From contig JABACO010000007.1 of the NCBI GenBank assembly GCA_013339895.1, positions 8,513,635-8,577,634 on the forward strand: a stretch of 64,000 bases of DNA, in the 5' to 3' direction. Every line of letters begins with the position of its first letter. Within the stretch, counting starts at the first letter, position 1. The position numbers were made by a program, and so were the translations under genes. The notes under the pieces are model-generated. The model had not been told where the DNA came from, made no database searches, and saw only the letters and a list, made by a program, of their open reading frames with translations. Below are positions 49,801 through 58,424 of this stretch, one piece after another. This DNA comes from Ephydatia muelleri. Lineage: Eukaryota; Porifera; Demospongiae; Spongillida; Spongillidae.

Positions 49801-52006
49801 GTTCCAGAACAGTTTCAAATGCAATCCATTCGTAGTCACCCAATCTGCGACCGGCAAACGGCAGGAGTTCCTCATAGAACGGCTGTCGGAGGGTCTGGTC
49901 CATGTTCTCTGTGTCAATGTTGATGGTCGTGCATGGGACCCTTGCTGGTCGGGGTGGTAGTCCTGGTGATGTTGGAGGCGTTGGGGGTATTGCCTCGGCC
50001 CTAGCAGGTGACGTTACCAGTGCTTGGGTGGCCTCTACGTCCCCCGCCGGGCTACAGTGCTGCCTTTCGGAGACCGTAGCCGGTGGTGGAGTGTGTTGGG
50101 GAGAGGATGGAGGTGTGGGACATAGAGACGTGTCTGTGGGGGCCACTCCCCTGAGGGTCCGCAGCACCTGGTCGAGTCGCTGAACTCTCTCCGATGCCCA
50201 GGGCGTGCCCGGGACGAATGGTTGAGCGTTGATGCAGGACCTAAGGGTGGTGGGTGGTGGTACCGGTGCCTCCTCCGAGGAAGCCACGGGTTCCTGCAGC
50301 AATCGGTCCACCTCCTCCTCCCCTGGGTCACTGTACTGTCCTTCAGTGGCTGTGGCCAGGGGAAAAGTGGATGTTGGGGCTGGTTGGACTATAGCTGCAG
50401 AGTATGTTTGGTCGGCCATGCTTCCTTCCAGGCTACTGCGCTGTCTGTCTGTATCTGGGAGAGGTGGGGCGGATGGGGGGGTAGCCAAACCTGCCAGAAG
50501 GGTCGGGGAAAGCAATTCTTCTTCCGGATCCCATAGTGTGATGTTATCCATCCCCAAGATGTCCAGCGCTGCCTCTCTATTCAGTGGGCCTTGTTCCCCA
50601 ATCTGGTCAGTGGGGGTTGCTGTTGTTGGTGGTGCAGTCCCCTCTCTCAGGTCTGGTCTGTTGGTTGTTGCCACCTCCATCTCGTCTTGGGCCAGTGGAG
50701 AGGGGTCCTGAGGTACTGGTTCCCACCGTTCGACCCGGTTATTCCTAAGGAGGTCCAGCATCTGGTCAAGGCATTGAAGCTTCCGGGCTGCCTCCGCTGA
50801 GATGGGAGCTGGCTGTGGTGATGGGGTTCCCTCCTCCTGTGTGGCTGTGGCTGGGGATGTTTGGGTCTGTGATGGCTGTTCAACCACCTCCCCATCCAGA
50901 CTACCGTGCTGCTCAGTCGTCAAGGGGAGGGCCCCTGCGCTTGCCGGGGGCACGTACCCAGGGGGTGTGGGTGTTGGTGAGATGGGTGACGAAGTGGTAC
51001 GCCCACTTCTTGCCCTGGTATCCATTGTGCCTGCAGGCCTCGTCCTGCTCCCAGTTCTAGTGGAAGGAGGGCGGCGGTCTGCAGTGGCCTGGTAGCTGGT
51101 GGGGTTCGGAGTCGGGGAACCGCTTGTGTTGGTAGCTGCTCGTTGGTCAGGGGGGCGGTGGTCTTTTAGCCAGGTGGGGTACCTCTTCAGGAAACGACAC
51201 TTGAAGGCAGATACTTGCGCCTTGTCTCTAGTGCCCACAGCTTCCGCCAGCTTGGCGTTGTCGTTGGGTCCCAGCCTTGCGAGTGCCTCCTTGAAGCGTC
51301 CTATCTCCCCTTCTCCCCACTTGGTACCTGCCGTTGTCGTTCCCCTCTGGGCCTCTTTGTCGGCTGCCTCCCTCGCCCGCTGTGCACTGGCCAGTTCCAT
51401 GTGCTGTTCGCGGATGTGCTGCGCGCACGATCGCGTCGATGGGAAGGTTCGCGGACAGAACGGGCACGCCTTTTCGTCAGACCCGATGACGTCCCTGGGA
51501 GGGACCGCCGCTCCGTGTGCCAGCCTGTAGTGATTCGCCGTTGCCCGTAGGTTTGTGTTCACGTATTCGCACAGCGCGCACTGAAATGTGATGTTAAGAT
51601 TCAGGCGCGCGTGCGATACGCCCACGTGGCGAACGAGCGAGTGGTGGGTGGTGTACGTCAGCTTACAGGCTGGACACGTGAAGCGGGTCTGGCTGGGGTG
51701 GGTGACGACGAAGTCGGTAGATGGTAGGTGGCGTGTTGACGTCGACGTAGAGGGGGCGGCAGCTACCGCCGATGGTGGTTCGTCCAGGGCGTCGCCAGGA
51801 GGTTGCGGGGGTGCTGGCAGTGTGGTCGCAGCATCCGGCAGGGCTTCGCTATCCCTCGTGGCGGTAGGGTCGTCGGCGAGGGCTCCGCTCCTTTCGGGGC
51901 GGCGACCTGAGCCAGTTCCACTGTCCTCGTCGTGGGTGCCCGCTGGATGAAGTTCTCGAACCATACCTACTCTTCCCCTTGAGATCACTTCATCCAGCGG
52001 GTATGG
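46890..52006 (-). pseudogene. E3 ORF (family A), damaged start and one frameshift
   Basis: Expected product about 1,700 aa. Where E5 has ATGGACCCGCTGGATGAAG, E3 reads ATACCCGCTGGATGAAG, so two bases including part of the start are lost; the first remaining in-frame ATG gives MVRELHPAGT (about 51964). Fingers and the Myb-like domain are nearly identical to E5, whereas the linker is longer and differs. A one-base deletion near 48735, just before the conserved GVKQGCPLSPILFN, shifts the frame. Downstream YADD (48591-48602), CRICGRVPETLAHILNHC and NRPDLTIISPDDSTVTIVEV are intact. Confidence 0.9.
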
Positions 52007-52203
52007 CGTCAGAGCGTTGATTGGAGAGGTTTCCGCCCTCGGGGCCTCCCGACTAAGACCAAGTAGAGTTTACTCCCACCCTCCCGTAATTAGAACCTAA
52101 GGCGTGGCCTAACCTAATGTTTACCTAGCCTACCCGCAAAAACCGCTAACCCACCCGCAAAACCGCAACAAAACAAACTTCCCAATTACACTCGTAAGAA
52201 CAG

Positions 52204-52243
52204 TTATTTCTACTTGATCTTAGCCAAGAGGCCGAGAAGCGAT
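52204..52243 (-). ncRNA. U2 snRNA gene, 5' part (copy 2)
   Basis: From 52243 leftward the minus strand reads ATCGCTTCTCGG, CCTCTTGGCTAAGATCAAGT, the highly conserved U2 5' end. In place of the expected GTGTAGTAT it then has AGAAATAA before CTGTTCTTAC. The GTAGTA branch-site-pairing sequence is therefore missing and this copy could not work in splicing. E3 follows immediately. Confidence 0.92.
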
Positions 52244-52394
52244 AAAGGTAAAAGGGGCCTGCGTTTACTATTTATTTGTCACTGCTGGAGTACCACTTAG
52301 GGTGCTACATTGCGTCACATTAACGAGATTCGTTGCCCCTAGGCACGTGATGGTCAGGGGTACAGACACCTCGTCCCTGCCTGACGTTGGTCAC
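52244..52394 (-). promoter_or_regulatory. U2 promoter region, copy 2
   Basis: These 151 bp upstream of U2 are identical to 56589-56739. An AT box (AAATAAATAG on the minus strand) lies about 25-34 bp before the U2 start and could serve as a TATA-like element. The region further upstream should hold a proximal sequence element, but I cannot define it. At 52394/52395 it is fused to the broken end of E2. Confidence 0.75.
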
Positions 52395-55300
52395 GCGATC
52401 CCCTTACTCTGCTCCACAGGGACTTAATGTCCCCCCTTCTCCCCTCGCCCCTCTGGGGAGGGCTGTTGAGGAAATCTTGGGGAGACACCGTATCCTGCGA
52501 GCGCTTCCTGGCTGTAGCTCCCAACGCCTCACAGGCAACATCCGTCACTACAGGGTCATCGCTCAAAGCCAATAGGCGATAGGCAGTTGATATTCCATAT
52601 ATGTGCACTTCATCTTCCACCCTCGGAAGCCCCAGTCCCCCAGCTCGCCATGGGGAGTATAGGAAAGCATCTGTTGTTCTCCTAGGTAGCTTCATATTGA
52701 CCTTTACCATGGTCCTGACCTTCTTGTCAAGGGCCTTAGCCCAGCCGAGGGTGGGAAGTTGGTTTTGGAGTGTATAAATCAGACGCGGTTTGGCGAATCG
52801 ATGTATAGCATCCAATTTTTGCCAATCCGTGAGCTCGGATCTCATGATGGCTTCCACATCCTTGGTGTAGTCACTTCCTAGCTTGTCTAGATCTTGGGTG
52901 GGGTTCGCACCTACCTTCACTCCAAGGTATTTATACCTGTCATTCCATGACATAGTTGGTATTATAGTCTCCTCCAGCTGGAAGGACTGTAGAGCCGCTC
53001 TCTGTCGGGCCCGATAAGAACGCTCAAGTGACAGGGTCGCACACTTTCTGGGTGAGAAAGATAGGCCTGCCCACCTACTGGCCTGGAATAGCTTTTCTAG
53101 CATTTCCTGCATCTTCCCAGGAGTAGAGGCCAGTAAACAAAGGTCATCGGCGTATGCCAGTGATTTAATGACCGAGTTGGCCAACCTATATCCAGATCCT
53201 TCAACTTCTTCTGCCGCTCGAATGAGGACCTCCATGACGAGGTTGAAAAGAATTGGGCTAAGGGGGCAGCCCTGCTTGACTCCTCTCTCGATCTTAATGG
53301 GGACTGTGGAGTTATTCTTAGTATGGACTGAAGTTGTTGTTTGACTGTAAAAGTCCTTCACCACCTTGATTGTCCTCCCCCTTAGGCCCGCCAGCTCCAT
53401 GATGTGGAATAGGACTGCATGAGGTACAGAGCCATATGCGTCCTTCAAGTCCAACCAAGATATGTAAGCTGGCCTCTTCCTCCTTCTGGAGTCTTGAAGC
53501 ACTGATGACATTAGATGGTTATGCTCCAGGCAACCTTCTTTTGGTAGAAAACCCTTCTGTGCCGGACTTATGATCTCCTTCTCAACTGCCCATGTTGATA
53601 CCCTGCGCGCTACTATAGCAGCATAGATCTTATACAGGGTATTTTGTAGTGCTATGGGCCTCCAATTGTCCAGGACCAATGGGTCTTCCCCTTTGTGGAT
53701 CAAGATGGTAGTTGAGATTTTCCAAGATGGGGGGATTTTCCCATTGGCCCTGCAGGTGTTGAGTATCCCGGTTATGACCTCTCGGTTAGGGTCAATTAGC
53801 TTCCAGGACTTGTAGCGGATACGGTCTGGGCCCGGCGCCGAGTCCATTTCCATGGCCTGATGGGTTCTCTTGACCTCCTCAGGTGTGATGATAGGGTCCA
53901 TTACATCACACTGTGTCGACCAGGGCCACAAATGAAAGGGAAGTGGAGTGCTTAGGTCCAGGTCTTGTGGAACGGCCAATTTGGCCTTGTAGTGGTTGGA
54001 CACATCCTCTATCGGGATCTCGCATCTCGGGGGTGGGGGGGCGTGCCTGATGGCATCCATGCATTTCTTTGGTGAGGAATTATAGTTCCTCTGGAGGTTT
54101 GCCATCCGAGAGATGGTTCTATTCCTTCCACTGCCTCCTTGAGGCCGCTCTCCCCCTCCATCCATCCCTTGAAATCTCCTTCTTTTCTGACCCTGCCTCC
54201 TCTTCCAGGCCGTCTTTGGAGAGTCCATCTTAGACCTCTCAAATGCCCACTTAGACAGGCCGGTCGTCCACCTTTCCAGTCTGTTGCACCATTGCATCCA
54301 CTCCGGTGTGGAGAGGATTTTTCCCGTTAGTGGTTTCAGGGCAGCAAAGAGCTTAAATGGAGCTCTATCGTCTTTCACATTCATCTGTAGCGGGGATTTA
54401 TCCGAGGGTAGATTGGGCGGAGTTTCTTGCATTTGTGCACCTGTGGGATGGACCCTCACTGGGGCCAAGGGTCTATCTTGGTCCCCCCTCTCCCCTATCA
54501 AAACCTCTCTCCTACCAGGCTGTGGGGGTACTGAGGGTGTTCCCCGAGCTCTTCCTCTAGGGTCTCCTCCCCTGATGTCTTGTATTGGGTCCATCCCTGG
54601 CCTACTTGTTATCTCCCCACCCCTAGGTTGGTCACTCTCTGCTAATCTCCGATCATTCATCCCCTCCTGTCTCCCAACCTGACCAGACCCCCTGCCCATC
54701 ACCCCCTTCCCTATGGGCTGTAGTGTGTCAGCACTTCTCCCCTTCCTTACCCCTGACCCTTTATTGATGCCTTTTCTACCCATCGGGGGCTTTCCCTTCC
54801 CTGTACCCTGTGAGTCCATCCACCCCCTATCCCCTTCCAGGGTATGGGTGTACTCAGATCCTGGGTTCAAGCCATTAGGTGATATGGGGCTATAGGGCCA
54901 TTGACTACCAGATGTCCCTCCCCCCCGGTACCCCTGTAGGTAGTCCCTTAGGGCGTAGTCCGGGCCATACCTGGAGCTATCTTCGGTCTGTGAAGCCTGA
55001 CGAGGTGGTGACTCTCTCAGCGGTAGACCTCCTTGGCTTGGGGTGGTAGTGAGGGCCTCGGATGGACTAATTGGCCGGTATGACCGCTCTACACTTGGTA
55101 CCCAGCCGAGGGAATTGTTTAGCTCCGTTGATGGACTCATAGGACTGTACGGCCATCCTGGAGCTGGTGGTCTATCCTCTGTGCACTCCTGTGTAGAGGT
55201 TAGCTGAGGATTCTCTAGGTCCAAAACACCCTCCATACTCTGCATAATGGTCATGTCTAACTCCAGCCCTGAATGCAGCGTAGGTTCTACTGGGGCCACT

Positions 55301-56240
55301 TGGGAGGGAGATGGCGCTGACACCAAACTCTCCAGGATCTGGAGCACTTCTTCTGTATGTCGACTCGAATCCATGTCTGTGGGGTGCTCTTCCCCCACCT
55401 GGGTTTGGGATGAAGGGACAACAGAGGGTGAGACATCTCCCCCATATCCTCCTGCTGGTGTTCGCAGTAAGAGTAGCATCCTATTCGCCTTCCCTATGAG
55501 GGTCTCATTTCTTGGGTTGATGGGGGTGGACTGTTGATAGTCCGTTTCTTCTTCCCTCTCCTCTCTCCTTAGTAAAAGGTCACTCAGTGAAGGGGAGGGA
55601 GTCGACTGTCGGTCCTCCCTGGTTGCCTCTGGGGCCCCCTGGGGAGGACCTGCTGTGTTTGCTGTGTCTCCCTGCTGCTGGCTTCCTGGAGAGGAGACTG
55701 AGGAAGTTCCTGAGTGGTCCGTATCGGGTGAATTGCCCCTGTTGGATGTCGTTGTGGACTCTGTTGATACTGAGGGCGGGTCTCTGAATGTTGCCCAAAT
55801 TGGGTTCTTCCTTAAGAATCGGCTTTTGTACGAGTTCACTTGCCGCGCCGTTTTTGTGCCTATTACCTCCGCAATCCGCTTATTGGACTTTAACCCCGTT
55901 AAGACTATGGCCTCTTTGAATCTTCTTATCTCTTCTTCCGACCATCGTGTCCTTATCTTCTTCACGGGCGCGGGTTGCTGGGCGAGACGCAAGGAAACCT
56001 CACCCTGGTGCCACCTTCTTTCATGATTTCTCAACCCCTGCTGTGAGGGTAGGCTCCTCTCACAAAACGAGCACGCAAATTCTTCCTCTTCTCCATCCCC
56101 CTCGTCGCTCGAGCTACTGCTCCAGATATTGGGGGCCTACTTGGGTCTCCAGCATGCCTTTGAGCAATAGGGACAGGTCAGTAGGCCCTCTTCTGGGTAG
56201 GTTCTCGTCCACATGTTTCCATCTGAGACGTTCATTACAG
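52395..56240 (-). pseudogene. E2 ORF (family B), lacks knuckle and endonuclease
   Basis: From 56034 a single frame of over 1,200 codons covers finger 3 (FACSFCERSLPSQQGLRNHE begins upstream at about 56075), Myb-like domain (RWSEEEIRRFKEAIVLTG), linker, RT (TTILIHKGEDPLVLDNWRP, SWLDLKDAYGSVPH, GVKQGCPLSPILFN, YADD at 53143-53154) and part of the post-RT region (SPQDFLNSPPQRGEGRRGD), then terminates in U2 promoter sequence. Upstream, finger 1 (LTCPYCSKACWRPK) is followed by an in-frame TAG, and finger 2 is deleted. With the endonuclease gone and the N-terminus damaged, the protein cannot be complete. Confidence 0.88.
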
Positions 56241-56338
56241 ACGAGGACATCGTAACTTCTCGGACCTACAGAGCGCTTGGTCGGACAAAAATTTATTTAG
56301 GGGGGTGGACCAACACCTTCTTCCCCAAGGAAAAAAAA

Positions 56339-56365
56339 CACCCCCTGTGTGTACAGCAGAGGATG
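56339..56365 (-). promoter_or_regulatory. Family B 5' UTR stem-loop (E2)
   Basis: CATCCTCTG pairs with CAGGGGGTG across a loop with TGTACA. Compared with E1, one T-A pair has become C-G and the other changes are G-T wobbles, so the stem is preserved. Confidence 0.7.
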
Positions 56366-56548
56366 AAAAAACCTTGTCACAGCGGCTCTGCCCTCGCGTG
56401 AACAACACACGAGGCTTGGCTATTCGATCGAGTCGTTGGAGTCACAGACACACTGTACTTGATCACCTGACCGCGCTTGGGGTGCCAACCGGTCGACGAG
56501 CTTGTAGTTCGAATAGAACGGTGACTCCGGAACGATATAAATCAGTAG

Positions 56549-56588
56549 TTATTTCTACTTGATCTTAGCCAAGAGGCCGAGAAGCGAT
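56549..56588 (-). ncRNA. U2 snRNA gene, 5' part (copy 1)
   Basis: Identical to 52204-52243: U2 nucleotides 1-32 (ATCGCTTCTCGG to AAGATCAAGT) followed by AGAAATAA. E2 starts directly after it with CTACTGATT. The shared AGAAATAA instead of GTGTAGTAT shows both copies descend from one already damaged U2 unit. Confidence 0.92.
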
Positions 56589-56739
56589 AAAGGTAAAAGG
56601 GGCCTGCGTTTACTATTTATTTGTCACTGCTGGAGTACCACTTAGGGTGCTACATTGCGTCACATTAACGAGATTCGTTGCCCCTAGGCACGTGATGGTC
56701 AGGGGTACAGACACCTCGTCCCTGCCTGACGTTGGTCAC
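56589..56739 (-). promoter_or_regulatory. U2 promoter region, copy 1
   Basis: Same 151 bp as 52244-52394, here in its native setting: the spacer continues unbroken to the right. The TATA-like AAATAAATAG is at 56613-56622 (plus-strand coordinates). Confidence 0.75.
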
Positions 56740-57561
56740 TCGACAAGTGAGCGACGGTGCATGACTGCCACCCTCTTACGTTCGTTCGCAGATTTTCCGG
56801 CTACGAGCACTGACATGCATGTAGCCCATTTTAAAGGTTGCTTCCCTTTGGTCTGGCTTCCTCCTTTGATGGTTTGTGTATGTCAGTCGTGCAGTTCCAT
56901 CATGCCAGTTTCATTGGGTGTTGCATGAGTTTGTGGTCGAGCATCCGTGCCCAATTGCGAACACTGGCATCACTAGAAATGAATATAAAAAACAAACGAT
57001 AAAGAAAAGAGTCACCACCACCATCCAACGACGATTTACTGATGCAGCGAAGCGTATATACAACAGGATCAGCGTCTCTTGGAACTTCGGGTGAACGGTC
57101 ACCATTGTGTTTCACTTGTGCAGCAGTGATGTATACATATATGTGTGTATTACTGCTCTGCATTTGATCTATGTGTCGTACGCGTAACTGAAGGCAGTCC
57201 ACCGAAGACTGCACCGTCGTCCAACTGATAACAAATGAAATAAGAAAAGGCCATGCAGTCGTGCGGCATGACAGTGATGATCGACGACGACGAGACGTAT
57301 GAATTATGCTGCATCATGAGAAGGCGAAAAGGAGTCGAGTGCAAGTATGCATACAGTGCACAACGCACGCCTATACTTTGTCTTTGTCCAACTATGCACA
57401 ACAGAATGAACGTGTATGTTTTTGTGGGAGGCTGGACCTTCCTGTGCATCTCGACGACGGTGAGGTAATGACGAAAACCGGTCTACATGTGTACTGCTGC
57501 TAATCACGCTTCCAAGGCCGCGTTAACCGCTTATCCAGTGCACGTGCACTACCAGTTCGTT
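56740..57561. other. U2 intergenic spacer
   Basis: Sequence between the downstream flank of one U2 unit and the promoter of the next. No gene or other snRNA is recognisable. With the flank and promoter it gives a U2-to-U2 spacing of about 1.46 kb (58052 to 56588), the size of one spacer in this tandem array. Confidence 0.75.
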
Positions 57562-57611
57562 TGTAAGAACGTCGAGTGCAGCAGAGCTGCACGCTCCAAT
57601 AGAATCAACCT

Positions 57612-57690
<79 letters not shown>

Positions 57691-58051
57691 CACATCGTAC
57701 GTGTACATGCATCGTTCACGGCGAGTATATTGTAGTAGGCATGTGCCACTCTTGCAAGCCTTCTCCACGTCGTCATGGCCACAAATCCAATCACATTTAA
57801 TGGGTTCCTGAGGATATCTTGCTATCCTTCGTCCCAAACAGTGGGGCCTAAGGAACGAGGGACGAACAAACAACAATTAAGGTTTTGGGCGGTTACTTCA
57901 CTTTCCAGTCAAGCTGTCTGTCTGATCGAAACAACGGCGAGGGGAAAGAGCTCTTCTCAACAGGCAACAAGGGAAACGGGGATGGATCTGAATGGAACAA
58001 GAAAGTGAATCTCAACGGTCTGATATTGATGATGATTGTGTATCCCCGAAG
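57562..58051 (-). repeat. U2 gene downstream flank, copy 2, with CTGG microsatellite
   Basis: Matches 37794-38243. It holds about 19 CTGG units (57616-57690) against about 5 in the other copy. The Ala/Gly/Trp/Leu-type and Ser/Gln/Pro-type repeat frames on either strand come only from the microsatellite. Confidence 0.88.
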
Positions 58052-58198
58052 GGATGGGCCGCACCCAGAGGTAGTGCAATACTGGGGCAACCCGTGGGAC
58101 CGGCGAAGCAAGCTTCACTCCGAGTCCCGAGTTTCAAAAATTGATGTAATATCGTGGGAACATTGTTCCCATACGAGATATTACACTCGTAAGAACAG
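58052..58198 (-). ncRNA. U2 snRNA gene, 3' part (copy 2)
   Basis: 147 nt with the same landmarks as 38244-38390 (stem-loops IIa and IIb, Sm site AATTTTTGA, stems III and IV) and about two substitutions between copies. E1 ends at 58199, immediately before CTGTTCTTAC. The U2 5' part for this copy would lie beyond the right edge of the window, upstream of E1. Confidence 0.93.
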
Positions 58199-58335
58199 TT
58201 ATTAAAATTGATTGCAATAGCAAATGAAGGCCTGTACCTCCTAAAAGGTAACCCCTCGCGGGGTGGCACTCTCGGCTCATTTGGCCGGTACACTTACAAC
58301 TGGTACACCAAAATCTAGGGTACCGCCATAGCGGT
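58199..58335 (-). promoter_or_regulatory. E1 3' UTR RNA structure
   Basis: Hairpins ACCGC-TATG-GCGGT (58322-58335), ACCCC-GCGA-GGGGT (58251-58264) and TACCT-TTTAGG-AGGTA (58235-58250) correspond to those of E7, with A-T to C-G and two C-G to T-A exchanges that keep pairing. Confidence 0.8.
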
Positions 58336-58424
58336 TACAATACGTGCACGTATACAGCAAGAATGACTGTCTCAAGAATCAACACCTACATAACATACAA
58401 CTTAAACAGCAATGGTCCTCCTGT

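Larger units (their letters stand above)
46320..52203 (-). mobile_element. E3: nearly intact family A non-LTR element next to U2 5' part
   Basis: It is 5,884 bp. The 5' end (52203) continues directly from the U2 5' part and begins with the 19-nt U2 duplication; the 3' end (AATTTAA at 46320) is followed by the same 19 nt at E4. The 5' UTR (52020-52184) closely matches E5. One frameshift in RT and a damaged start codon inactivate it. Its position next to U2 5' sequence suggests it was the last to insert in the E3-E4-E5 stack. Confidence 0.92.
52395..56548 (-). mobile_element. E2: family B element truncated at its 3' side
   Basis: It is 4,154 bp. The 5' end CTACTGATT (56548) directly follows U2 5' part copy 1. 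The body runs as one long open frame until 52395, where it stops abruptly in the region after RT and joins the promoter of another U2 repeat. The lost part is about 250 codons, the 3' UTR, the matching U2 3' part and most of one spacer. E2 is therefore flanked by 191-bp direct copies (52204-52394 and 56549-56739), best explained by a deletion between U2 repeat units. Confidence 0.9.

Noticed and set aside
52204..52243. Spliced-leader RNA target, as in NeSL elements
   Set aside because: The sequence matches the 5' end of U2 snRNA, and the separate downstream parts match U2 stem-loops and Sm site.
52204..56739. 191-bp repeats flanking E2 as a very long target site duplication
   Set aside because: E2 lacks its 3' third at the left copy, and the repeats include a U2 promoter and 5' part, so deletion between array units is simpler.
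57520..57876. Frame with repeated Ser-Gln-Pro-Ala units on the minus strand
   Set aside because: It is produced entirely by the CTGG microsatellite in the U2 flank.
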